Assembly (NCBI RefSeq): GCF_009734405.1
Contig: NZ_CP046453.1
Span: forward strand, 1,240,001-1,304,000
Length of the DNA stretch: 64,000 nt
Direction: 5' to 3'
Source: Corynebacterium comes
GTDB taxonomy: Bacteria; Actinomycetota; Actinomycetes; Mycobacteriales; Mycobacteriaceae
A program made the position numbers and the translations under genes. Within the stretch, counting starts at the first letter, position 1, and each line of letters begins with the position of its first letter. The notes below the pieces were generated by a model that made no database searches, was not told the DNA's origin, and saw nothing but the letters and a program-made list of their open reading frames with translations. Shown here piece by piece: positions 1 through 7,656 of the stretch.

Positions 1-29
1 CGCCGGACCCCCACGAAAGGTCTGCACAG

Positions 30-1997
30 ATGGCCTCGAAGACAACGACGACCTCCCAACACATCCTCCGCGAGATCGGCGGGCCGGAGAACGTCTCCAA
101 CCTCACCTACTGCGCCACCCGCCTGCGTTTCCAGCTCAATGACTCGAGCAAGGTCGACATCGACAAGCTGGAATCGGATCCAGCCGTGCTCGGTGTGGTC
201 AAGCAGGGAGACACAGGCCTGCAGGTGGTCATGGGCGGCGGCGTGGCGGACTACTACAACGCCCTGGTCAAGGAGCCCGGCATGGGCGAGGGAGATGAGA
301 AATCCGCCTCGTCCAAGAAGGAGTACGAGGGGGTCCGCGGCAAGTACTCCTACGTGGACTTCGCCTTCGAGTTCCTCTCCGACACCTTCCGCCCGATTCT
401 GTGGGCGCTGCTCGGCGCCTCCCTGATCATCACCCTGCTCGTGCTGGCGGACACCTTCGGGTGGCAGGAGTTCCGCGCCCCGATGGATGAACAGCCGGAC
501 ACCTACGTGTTCATGCACGCGATGTGGCGCTCGGTGTTCTACTTCCTGCCCATCATGGTCGGCGCCACCGCCGCCCGGAAGCTGGGTGCGAACGAATGGG
601 TCGGTGCGGCCATCCCGGCGGCACTGCTCACGCCTGAGTTCCTCGCGCTGGGCGCGGCCGGCGACTCCGTCACCGTGTTCGGTCTGCCGATGGTCCTCAA
701 CGACTACTCCGGGCAGGTCTTCCCGCCGCTGATCGCAGCCGTCGGGCTGTTCTGGGTGGAGAAGCTGCTGAAGAAGATCATCCCCGCGGCGGTGCAGATG
801 GTGTTCGTGCCGTTCTTCTCGCTGCTCATCATGATCCCGGCGACGGCGTTCCTGCTCGGCCCGTTCGGCATCGGCGTCGGTAACGGAATCGCCAGCATGC
901 TCGAGGCGGTCAACGGGTTCTCGCCGTTCATCCTGGCGATCATCATCCCCATGCTCTACCCGTTCCTCGTGCCGCTGGGTCTGCACTGGCCGTTGAACGC
1001 CATCATGATCCAGAACATCGCCACCCTGGGTTATGACTTCATCCAGGGCCCCATGGGCGCGTGGAACTTCGCCTGCTTCGGAGTGGTCACGGGCGTAATG
1101 GTCATCTCCATCCGGGAGAAGAACGTACCGATGCGTCAGGTCTCCCTCGGCGGCATGCTCGCCGGCCTGCTGGGCGGTATCTCCGAACCCTCCCTCTACG
1201 GTGTGCTGCTGCGCTTCAAGAAGACCTACGCCCGTCTGCTGCCGGGTTGTTTCATCGGCGGTGTGGTCATGGGCATCTTCGACGTCAAGGCCTATGCCTT
1301 CGTGTTCACCTCGCTGCTGACCATCCCGGCGATGGACCCGATCCCGGGTTACGCCCTCGGCCTGGCCGCCGCGTTCTTCACCTCCCTGCTGCTGGTGGTC
1401 TTCCTCGACTACCGCGGCAAGGATGAGAAGGCCGAGGCCCTGGCCCGGATCGCTGCCGAGCGGGAGGAAGCCAATGAGGCCGAGGACGAGCGTATCGACG
1501 CCGCCTACATCCCCGCCGCCGACACCATCCAGATCTCCACTCCGCTGGCCGGCCGTGTCATCCCGCTGGCGGAGGTGCCCGACGAGGCCTTCGCCGCCGG
1601 GGCGGTGGGCAAGGGCGTGGCCATCGACCCCACCGGCGACACCGTTTTCGCCCCGGCGGACGGCTCGGTGATGGTGGCCTTCCCGACGGGCCACGCCATC
1701 GGCCTGAAGCTGGACAGCGGGGTGCAGCTGCTGGTGCACATCGGCATCGACACAGTGAAGATGGAAGGCAAGGGCTTCGAGCTGCTCGTGGCCAAGGGTG
1801 AGCGCGTCACCGCCGGCCAGCCCCTGGTCCGCTTCGACCGCGCCGCCATCGAGGCCGCCGGCTACAGCGCCATCACCCCCGTGGTGGTAACCAATCACCG
1901 CAAGCTTGCCGACGTCGTCCCCCTCGACTGCCCCGAAGAGGTCGCCCTAGGTGACCAGATCCTGGACATCACCCCGAAGGTGACCGAAAAGGTCTAG
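30..1997 (+). CDS. ptsG: Glucose-type PTS permease, EIIBCA (PtsG)
   Basis: Membrane permease that imports a hexose, most likely glucose, and phosphorylates it using phosphate passed from HPr. Domain order is EIIB, EIIC, EIIA in 655 residues. EIIB (about 1-85) carries the phospho-cysteine in YCATRLRF (Cys28). EIIC (about 105-470) holds many hydrophobic segments and the substrate-site motif GISEPSLYG. EIIA (about 505-655) has the phospho-histidine in LLVHIGIDTV (about His570). From memory it closely resembles C. glutamicum PtsG, including the N-terminal start and the DEQPDTYVF loop, and coaE follows as in that genome. The linker between EIIC and EIIA is shorter and less alanine-rich than I recall there. 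An AAAGG sequence lies just upstream of the ATG. The promoter is outside the window. Confidence 0.93.
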   Translation: MASKTTTTSQHILREIGGPENVSNLTYCATRLRFQLNDSSKVDIDKLESDPAVLGVVKQGDTGLQVVMGGGVADYYNALVKEPGMGEGDEKSASSKKEYEGVRGKYSYVDFAFEFLSDTFRPILWALLGASLIITLLVLADTFGWQEFRAPMDEQPDTYVFMHAMWRSVFYFLPIMVGATAARKLGANEWVGAAIPAALLTPEFLALGAAGDSVTVFGLPMVLNDYSGQVFPPLIAAVGLFWVEKLLKKIIPAAVQMVFVPFFSLLIMIPATAFLLGPFGIGVGNGIASMLEAVNGFSPFILAIIIPMLYPFLVPLGLHWPLNAIMIQNIATLGYDFIQGPMGAWNFACFGVVTGVMVISIREKNVPMRQVSLGGMLAGLLGGISEPSLYGVLLRFKKTYARLLPGCFIGGVVMGIFDVKAYAFVFTSLLTIPAMDPIPGYALGLAAAFFTSLLLVVFLDYRGKDEKAEALARIAAEREEANEAEDERIDAAYIPAADTIQISTPLAGRVIPLAEVPDEAFAAGAVGKGVAIDPTGDTVFAPADGSVMVAFPTGHAIGLKLDSGVQLLVHIGIDTVKMEGKGFELLVAKGERVTAGQPLVRFDRAAIEAAGYSAITPVVVTNHRKLADVVPLDCPEEVALGDQILDITPKVTEKV

Positions 1998-2017
1998 GCG
2001 GCGCTACCATGGGTCCC

Positions 2018-2614
2018 ATGATCAAGGTGGGACTCACAGGTGGTATCGGAAGCGGAAAATCTACAGTGACAGGCCTGCTCATCGAGCGGGGCATCCCGGT
2101 GGTGGACGCGGATCAGATCGCCCGCGACATCGTCGAACCCGGCCAGCCCGCACTCGCGGAGCTGGCCGAAGCCTTCGGAGAGGACATCCTGCGGCCGGAC
2201 GGCTCGCTCGACCGGGCGGGGCTTGCCGCCCGTGCGTTTGTCGACGCCGAGCACACCGCCCTGCTCAACTCCATCACCCATCCGCGGATCGCGGCGGAGA
2301 CCGCCCGACGTTTCACCGCAGCCGAGGCCGCCGGCGAGCCGGCCGTCGTCTACGACATGCCGCTCCTGGTGGACAAGGGACTCGATCGCGGGATGGACCT
2401 GGTCGTGGTGGTGGACGTGGACGTGGAGGAAAGGGTACGCAGGCTCGTTGCGGGACGAGGGCTGGCGGAGGATGACGTGCGGCGCAGGATCGCGGCGCAG
2501 GTGTCCGACGACGTGCGGCGGGCCGCAGCGGACGTGCTCATCGACAACAACGGATCGCTCGAGGACCTGCCTGCGCAGGTGGACGCGCTGGTGGAGCGCA
2601 TCCGCCAGGCGTAG
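2018..2614 (+). CDS. coaE: Dephospho-CoA kinase
   Basis: Cytoplasmic enzyme that phosphorylates the 3' hydroxyl of dephospho-CoA, the last step of coenzyme A synthesis. The N-terminus begins directly with the P-loop GLTGGIGSGKST, followed by the family's DADQIARDIVEPG and YDMPLLVDKG segments. About 198 residues, normal for the family. An in-frame ATG exists at 2009, but I chose 2018: homologues start right before the P-loop, and a -10-like TACCAT (2005-2010) ends 7 bases before this ATG, the pattern of a leaderless transcript. It lies 20 bases after ptsG and runs toward the convergent HNH gene with 12 bases between stop codons. Confidence 0.93.
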   Translation: MIKVGLTGGIGSGKSTVTGLLIERGIPVVDADQIARDIVEPGQPALAELAEAFGEDILRPDGSLDRAGLAARAFVDAEHTALLNSITHPRIAAETARRFTAAEAAGEPAVVYDMPLLVDKGLDRGMDLVVVVDVDVEERVRRLVAGRGLAEDDVRRRIAAQVSDDVRRAAADVLIDNNGSLEDLPAQVDALVERIRQA

Positions 2615-2626
2615 GGCAGGGCACGA

Positions 2627-4069
2627 TCAGGCTGCTTCTTCCGAGTCGTCCGGTGGCTGCTGGCGTCGGCGGATGCGTGCCCCGGCGGACTCCTCCGCGG
2701 CCTGGGTGGTGTTGAACTCCAGCGGCTGCCCGGGGCCCGCGCGCCTGCCGACTCTCCCGGTGATGGGGCACCGGTCCAGGTAGCCTCTGTTCTGGGACCC
2801 GGTGCGGGAGTCATCGTTGTCGCCGTGATGTGGTGGGCACACGAGGGTGAGGTTGCTCAGATCGGTAGGTCCGCCCTTGTCCCAGGGCTGGATGTGGTGT
2901 GCGTCGTTGTTGACTGCGGCACTCGTGCAGTCGGGGCAGCCGCACACCCCCTGCGCCGCGTACAGCGCGATCTTCTGGAAGAAGCTGGCCAGCCTCTTGC
3001 CCCGCCCGAGGGCCAGGGGTTGCCCTTTCTGGTCGTGCAGCGTCATCACGTCGAACTGTGCCGCCCCTAGACGCAGCAGGTCGACGAGGTTGAGCCGGTC
3101 CCCGGTGTTGGTGGAGAACTCGGAGGAGGCGGACAGGTCCGCGATGTCCTCGGCGGTGACGGACAGCAGGATGGACCCCACCCCGTGGCGGGTGGTGGTC
3201 TGCAGGGTGGCCAGATGCTTCTTCAGGATGGCCGAGAGCTGATCGGCGCGGCGCTGTGCCCGGGTGCGGGTGTCCTCGACCCCGTCGTCGAGGTTGGCTC
3301 CGGGGCGCTGCCCGGGCGTGATGGCCGACTTGAGCATCGCCGCGTCGGCCGCCGGAAGCCTGCCGCGGATGGTGCAGCTGCCGTCGGCGTCGGGCTCACC
3401 GATGAAGAGGCCGCGGCGCCGGTACCCGGCGAGCAGATCCGGGGCACCCTTCTGATTGGCGCGGCTGACCTGGCGGCGCAACCAGTCCCGCAGGTCCTCG
3501 GGTGTGCGGTGTTTCGATTCCGTCAATGCCAGGTGGTGGAGGGTCGCCCGGCCGGGATCGGCGACATCGGACAGTTCCTTCAGCTCCTGGTCGATGATAC
3601 GCAGGATTTCGGCGGAGGCTTCGGCGGCTTTGCGGCGGGATTCCTCCTGCTCCGCCCGGTCGCGCGCAGCGCGCTCGGCTTCCGCCTCCTCTCTCGCGCG
3701 GCGTTGTTCTTCCGGCTCCGGGTCCTCCGGAGGCGGCGGTGGCGGCGGTGGCGGCGGTGGCGGGCTGAACAGGTTCGTGCCCGTCCGCAGGCGAGCGAGC
3801 GCCTCCCGCCGGGACACCCCGAGCGTCCTGGTCAGGTACTCCACGACATTCGCGGAACCCACCAGCCGGCCGGCGTCATGGCGATCGGCCAGCCAGGCGA
3901 AAGCGGCGTCGAGGTGCGCCTTGGTGGCCAGGACCTTCTCCAGGCGTTCGAATCCGGCGGCGACGTCATCAAAGGGCACCCCGGAGGGGTCGGCCATGAT
4001 CTCGGACAGCACGGCAATGCTCGACTGGATCTGGTCGACCGCTTGATCTGCCCGTTGTTTCACCGCCAT
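2627..4069 (-). CDS. HNH endonuclease, DUF222/13E12 repeat family
   Basis: A 480-residue protein of the actinobacterial 13E12/DUF222 family. The N-terminal half is the helical DUF222 region. The C-terminus is an HNH nuclease with a zinc-binding CGCPDC pair, the HHIQPWDKGG active-site strand, an Asn in DLSNLTLVCPPHH and a final His. This family is very common and multicopy in actinobacteria; its job is unsettled and it is often treated as mobile or selfish DNA. A run of 12 prolines followed by an acidic/Glu-Arg-rich, probably coiled-coil stretch separates the two halves. Divergent from nothing nearby: it lies downstream of the DUF218 gene on the same strand. Confidence 0.85.
   Translation of the reverse strand: MAVKQRADQAVDQIQSSIAVLSEIMADPSGVPFDDVAAGFERLEKVLATKAHLDAAFAWLADRHDAGRLVGSANVVEYLTRTLGVSRREALARLRTGTNLFSPPPPPPPPPPPPEDPEPEEQRRAREEAEAERAARDRAEQEESRRKAAEASAEILRIIDQELKELSDVADPGRATLHHLALTESKHRTPEDLRDWLRRQVSRANQKGAPDLLAGYRRRGLFIGEPDADGSCTIRGRLPAADAAMLKSAITPGQRPGANLDDGVEDTRTRAQRRADQLSAILKKHLATLQTTTRHGVGSILLSVTAEDIADLSASSEFSTNTGDRLNLVDLLRLGAAQFDVMTLHDQKGQPLALGRGKRLASFFQKIALYAAQGVCGCPDCTSAAVNNDAHHIQPWDKGGPTDLSNLTLVCPPHHGDNDDSRTGSQNRGYLDRCPITGRVGRRAGPGQPLEFNTTQAAEESAGARIRRRQQPPDDSEEAA
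3733..3763. repeat. 9-base tandem repeat inside the HNH gene
   Basis: On the + strand the unit GGCGGCGGT is repeated a little more than three times. Read on the coding (-) strand it gives the run of 12 prolines in the HNH protein. The unit is a multiple of three, so slippage would change proline number without breaking the frame. Confidence 0.85.
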
Positions 4070-4148
4070 GACGCCCCCTCGTTCATGTGTTCGACAGTAC
4101 CGCCGCCCTAAGGCACGGTCAACCCCTCAATCGAACAAAGTTCCTAAC

Positions 4149-4991
4149 TCAGGAGAGGAACCAGTTGATCACGTCGCGGTAGGTCCAGATAAGGCTGGGC
4201 ATCTCCGTCGGCGGATCATTCGGGGCGCCCACGCCGGCGACCTCCGTGCCGAAGGCGAGGGTGAAGTCGACCACCGCGCGGTGGACGTGGTTCTGGGAGG
4301 TGACCACCACGACGGCGCCGGCCCGGGGGAGAAGCTCCCGGCTGTAGCGGGCGTTGGTGACGGTGGAGTTGGCGCGGCCCTCCACGATGATCCGCCCCGC
4401 GGGCAGGCCTTGACCCACCAACCAGTCGCGCATGACCTCGGCCTCGACGAAGCCGTCCGGGGTGGCGCCGCCGGAGACGACGACGGGGGCGTTGGGGCGG
4501 GCGTCGGCAAGCACCTTCGCGGCGACGAGGCGGTTACGCAGGTTCGGGTGGACGGTGCCGTCGGTGTTCAGCCCGTTGCCCAGCACCACGATGGGGGCGT
4601 CGGCGGGGACAGCGGAGGGCTGGCGGACGGGGGAGTGCAGCGCGTTCAGCGCGGCGCTGACCTGCGCCTGACGTCCCGGACTGAGGGCGCGCAGCGCGGC
4701 GTCGCGGGCCGCGGTGTTGTTCTCGAAGTCGGCGGAGAAGACCGCCGCGCTGAGCAGGTCCTCCTGGGTTGCCGCCCCCGGGTTGAGCCCGGCCCCCTGG
4801 ACCTCCTGCGAGATGACGTAGGGGCCGTAACCCGGGATGCCCACGAGGATGACCTTCTCCAGGCCGGGGATCGGCAGAGATTGCGAGGAACCGGGCAGAA
4901 GCGCAGAGGTCTGGGCGTGAGCGGGCGCCAGCGGGAAGAGCGACACGGCGGCCACAGCAACCAGCATGGGGCGGATGAGTCGGTTGTGCAT
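4149..4991 (-). CDS. Secreted DUF218 (YdcF/SanA-like) protein
   Basis: A 280-residue protein with a typical Sec signal peptide (MHNRLIRPMLVAVAAVSL, ending at ALAHAQ-type residues around 26), so exported or anchored outside the membrane. Residues about 130-270 form a DUF218 domain: the PIVVLGNGL strand, the NRLVAAKVL helix, VVVSGGATPDG, the EGRANSTVTNA motif and VVVTSQNHVHRA. Proteins of this family (ElyC, SanA, YdcF) are linked to envelope integrity, but the reaction is unknown. The region between signal and DUF218 is not recognised. It is transcribed away from the DUF4259 gene. Confidence 0.8.
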   Translation of the reverse strand: MHNRLIRPMLVAVAAVSLFPLAPAHAQTSALLPGSSQSLPIPGLEKVILVGIPGYGPYVISQEVQGAGLNPGAATQEDLLSAAVFSADFENNTAARDAALRALSPGRQAQVSAALNALHSPVRQPSAVPADAPIVVLGNGLNTDGTVHPNLRNRLVAAKVLADARPNAPVVVSGGATPDGFVEAEVMRDWLVGQGLPAGRIIVEGRANSTVTNARYSRELLPRAGAVVVVTSQNHVHRAVVDFTLAFGTEVAGVGAPNDPPTEMPSLIWTYRDVINWFLS

Positions 4992-5044
4992 GGTGTGATC
5001 CTATCGCGTGGGTCACACCGGCGGGCCGGAGTAAGGTGTCGGTC

Positions 5045-5407
5045 ATGGAAATCTGGAACACCGGGCCCTTCGACAACCATGAGGCAGCCGAGCTGCTCAA
5101 CGACGTCCGCGCCGGCGACCTCTACCTCGAGGAGCTGCTGCCGGACTCCGGCACCCGCTACATCGAGGCCGATCAGGGCGCGCTGATCGTCGCCCTTGCG
5201 CACCTGGCCGCCGGAGACCTGCCCGAGGGCATCACACCCGAGCAGGTCATGCCGTTGCAGACCCCGGAGATGAGGGAGCGGCTGCGCCAGAGCCTCGGCG
5301 CCGTGCTTTCCGACGGCACCGTCTCCGAGCTCGCCGGCCACTGGGCCGAGCAGGGCACGGACCAGCTCTATGAATGGAAGGCGAAGGCGCACGTCAGCCT
5401 GGGCTAG
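5045..5407 (+). CDS. DUF4259 domain protein
   Basis: A 120-residue soluble protein starting MEIWNTGPFDNHEAAELL, which matches the opening of the DUF4259 family (W-x-TGPFDND-x-AA-x-x-L). No function is established for the family. I chose the ATG at 5045 rather than the in-frame GTG at 5036 because the family motif begins there and TAAGGT (5032-5037) sits 7 bases upstream, a leaderless arrangement. The gene is followed closely by the nitrobindin-like gene. Confidence 0.8.
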   Translation: MEIWNTGPFDNHEAAELLNDVRAGDLYLEELLPDSGTRYIEADQGALIVALAHLAAGDLPEGITPEQVMPLQTPEMRERLRQSLGAVLSDGTVSELAGHWAEQGTDQLYEWKAKAHVSLG

Positions 5408-5432
5408 GAATTCTCGCCTACGATCTTCAGGT

Positions 5433-5915
5433 ATGGAACTTCACCCGAACCTGCAGCCCTACGCGTTCCTCCTCGGCACCTGGAAAGGGGAGGGGCGTGG
5501 CTACTATCCCACGATCGACGACTTCTCCTACTCCGAGACCCTGACCTTCGCCGCCACCCCCGGAAAGCCCTTCTTCCGCTACGAGCAGAAGACCATGGGC
5601 GCAGGCGGCCCGATGCACACCGAGGCCGGATTCTTCCGTCCGGTCGGGGAGGGGCGTCTGGAATTCGTCATCGCCCAGCCGATGGGCCAGACCGAGCTGC
5701 TGGCGGGCCAGGCGCGCGAGGAGGGCGACACCCTGATCTTCGAGTTCGACCCCTCCACGGTGGCCAACTCTCCGACAGCCAAGCAGGTCGACGCGACGAG
5801 CCGCAGCTACACCTTCAACGCTGACCGCACCTCCGTGAAGCACCGTTTCCACATGGGTGCTGTCGGCCAGCCCATGCAGCAGCACCTGGAGAGTGAGCTG
5901 GTCAAGACCGATTAG
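5433..5915 (+). CDS. Nitrobindin-like heme-binding beta-barrel protein
   Basis: A 160-residue protein of the nitrobindin/THAP4 heme-binding (formerly DUF1794) family. It shows the family's opening signature, a Pro-rich start followed by LLGTWKGEGRGYYPTI, and later the GRLEFVIAQPMGQTE strand. Characterised members are ten-stranded beta barrels that bind ferric heme and may handle nitric oxide or peroxynitrite. The axial histidine expected near the C-terminus may be one of the histidines in SVKHRFHMG. Start at 5433 places the family motif at the N-terminus, with TACGAT (5419-5424) 8 bases upstream. The stop codon overlaps the stop of the convergent lipoprotein remnant by three to four bases. 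Confidence 0.88.
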   Translation: MELHPNLQPYAFLLGTWKGEGRGYYPTIDDFSYSETLTFAATPGKPFFRYEQKTMGAGGPMHTEAGFFRPVGEGRLEFVIAQPMGQTELLAGQAREEGDTLIFEFDPSTVANSPTAKQVDATSRSYTFNADRTSVKHRFHMGAVGQPMQQHLESELVKTD

Positions 5916-6335
5916 TTCAGCTCCACGCCTTCGCGGCTGACCGTGAAGCTGTAGAAGCCGATGGCACACATCACCCGCACGTCTGCCTCCGGGACCGCGC
6001 AGCTGACGGGCCCTTCGACCAGCCAGAAGCCGGGCTCAAGGACTCGGGTCCGCTCGCCAGCGACGAAGATCCGGTTGACGTTGTGGGTGAACATGGCGGT
6101 CGGATCGCTCTCGCTGTACATCTCGCAGTAGGTGCCGTCCGGCCCAGTGAACTGCAGGCCCGGTCTCGGTGACGTTCGCAATCTCGCCTGCGAAACGACT
6201 GCCTGGGATGCCGATGTAGTTGCTGGATGGTGTGGTTGTGCTTGCTGACGTGGTCGTCTTTTCGGCGGGTCCCTCGCTAGTGCATCCAGCCAGGGGTGCT
6301 GCCACTCCATCACCGACTGACCACAGTGTGGTCAC
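5912..6335 (-). pseudogene. Lipoprotein gene broken by a frameshift
   Basis: Two overlapping minus-strand frames join into one lipoprotein-like protein. The upstream frame (from 6335) gives a lipobox-like PLAGC followed by a Thr/Ser-rich linker and SRFAGEIANVTETG. The downstream frame continues LQFTGPDGTYCEMYS and runs to a stop at 5912. The switch falls at about 6157-6166, where the minus strand reads GAGACCGGGCCTGCAG: removing one G or C would give T-G-L-Q-F and restore one frame. The N-terminus is also weak: only a GTG start with no clear ribosome site, and a short, poorly hydrophobic signal. Function unknown. A true single-base mutation and a sequencing error cannot be told apart here. 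Confidence 0.65.
6318..6334. promoter_or_regulatory. 17-base palindrome between two lipoprotein genes
   Basis: TGACCACA, one central G, then TGTGGTCA: a perfect 8-1-8 inverted repeat. It lies at the start of the broken lipoprotein gene and about 100 bases before the divergent lipoprotein gene. It could be an operator or a short hairpin; it does not match the GlxR consensus as I know it. Confidence 0.35.
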
Positions 6336-6431
6336 ATCTGGGCAACGTGCGTGCTCCTGTGCTTATACATCCCGACAGGGCCGCGATAGGTGAAGTAAGT
6401 TGCACTTCACCTCCAGTCCAGGGAGCTCCCG

Positions 6432-7529
6432 ATGAGACTGCACAGAATCTTTTTGGCGGGCTTCGCAATGGCACTGGCTCTCACTGGCTGCGCCTCCAAC
6501 GAAACCGACGCCCCCACCGAGGTCACAGTCGGCAGGGTCCCGTCGGCCACGCTGCCTCCCACCACCCGGCCGCCAGTCCAGTGCGAGAACCAGAACCTGG
6601 ACCTGATGGAGACGGCCTTCGGCGCGTGGCTCGGCTCCCAGATCATTCCCACCGACCAGCCTGGGACGTCCTACTACTTCACGGTCGCGGACAACCAGTT
6701 CAACCCCTGCAGCGATCTGAGCTGGGTGATGTTGTCGGGGACGAACGGTAACGCCGGCCAGGACGACGGCAACGGCAACGGACTCGTCCACGCGCTCGTC
6801 TTCTTCACCGGCGAGGACCTCTTCACCGATCCCGCACCCCGCCAGTTCAAGGAAGCCGCCTCCGTGGAGCGTATCGACGACCGCTCCATCACCGTCACCT
6901 ACCGCCGCACCGCCGAGAGCGTCACCGAGGAGCACCCGGTGGACTACCGCCTCGATGACGGCCGACTTCTGGGCGAGGAACGGCTCCCCGCGGAGCAGCG
7001 CGACAATGTGCGCCTGGATCTCACCCGGGTTGGCCCGCCGACGGAAGATCCCCCACGGCTCTTCGGTAACGCGAACTATCGTCCCTGGGACCAGGAATTT
7101 CCGATGGGACGCCAGTACTCCCTGATGATGGGGGAGAAGAAGATCGCCTGTGACTTCGCCACCTTCAACGGCATGCAGTTGGTCTGCTACTCCGAAACGG
7201 CGCTGCCCTGGCCGCTGAAGACCGGGGACCGGGAGGCGGACGCAGGGAGCATGGCCAACATCGCCTTGTTGAACTTCCAGGACCCCGGGGAGGTCCGGAC
7301 CGATGTCGGCACCTTCCCGTCGCAGGAGTCGACCTTCGAGATGCTTCCCGACGCCTCCGTGACCCGTATCGGTGACATCATCATCGACACCCGCAGCGAT
7401 GTGGTGAAGATCCACGATGCGAACCGGGCCTACCTCCTCGGCGAGGGGATCGCCGAGACCCTCGGGGTGCCGACCTTGCAGCTCGACACGTCCCGGTACC
7501 CGCAGGATCTGATTCCGTGGGAGGGGTAG
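6432..7529 (+). CDS. LppP/LprE-like lipoprotein
   Basis: A 365-residue exported lipoprotein. The signal peptide MRLHRIFLAGFAMALALTGC ends in the lipobox LTGC, so the mature protein should start at a lipidated Cys20. The segment from about 50 to 150 (CENQNLDLMETAFGAWL, then YYFTVADNQFNPCSDLSWV, then HALVFFTGEDLF) resembles the LppP/LprE lipoprotein domain found in mycobacteria and corynebacteria. The C-terminal part has a CDFATFNGMQLVCYSE segment that recalls the TYCEMYSE segment of the adjacent broken lipoprotein. Function unknown. A GGGAG sequence lies about 8 bases before the ATG. Confidence 0.72.
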   Translation: MRLHRIFLAGFAMALALTGCASNETDAPTEVTVGRVPSATLPPTTRPPVQCENQNLDLMETAFGAWLGSQIIPTDQPGTSYYFTVADNQFNPCSDLSWVMLSGTNGNAGQDDGNGNGLVHALVFFTGEDLFTDPAPRQFKEAASVERIDDRSITVTYRRTAESVTEEHPVDYRLDDGRLLGEERLPAEQRDNVRLDLTRVGPPTEDPPRLFGNANYRPWDQEFPMGRQYSLMMGEKKIACDFATFNGMQLVCYSETALPWPLKTGDREADAGSMANIALLNFQDPGEVRTDVGTFPSQESTFEMLPDASVTRIGDIIIDTRSDVVKIHDANRAYLLGEGIAETLGVPTLQLDTSRYPQDLIPWEG

Positions 7530-7554
7530 GGGAGGGAGCCCGGTTCCGGCGGTG

Positions 7555-7656
7555 TGGATTCCGGTCATGGGCTGGGATACTATAGAGCCATCATGACCGG
7601 TACCGCTCGCTTTGTGCGAGCCCAGGGCCGGTCTTCATCTTTCTGCAGGGGTATGC
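7555..7656 (+). promoter_or_regulatory. Promoter and structured leader / candidate small RNA upstream of the Abi gene
   Basis: A -10-like TACTAT lies at 7578-7583 with TGGATT 17 bases before it (7555-7560). Transcription would begin near 7590. The leader contains a perfect hairpin, GCTCGC-TTTGT-GCGAGC (7605-7621), inside a wider pairing between CCGG at 7597-7600 and CCGG at 7628-7631. The Abi start at 7657 follows AGGGG (7647-7651). A short out-of-frame reading frame begins at ATG 7593. Whether this is just a leader, a leader peptide or a separate small RNA cannot be decided from sequence. Confidence 0.4.

Noticed and set aside
7612..7656. Longer N-terminus of the Abi protein
   Set aside because: The extra residues have no family similarity, and a good ribosome site points to GTG 7657; the extra stretch contains the hairpin instead.
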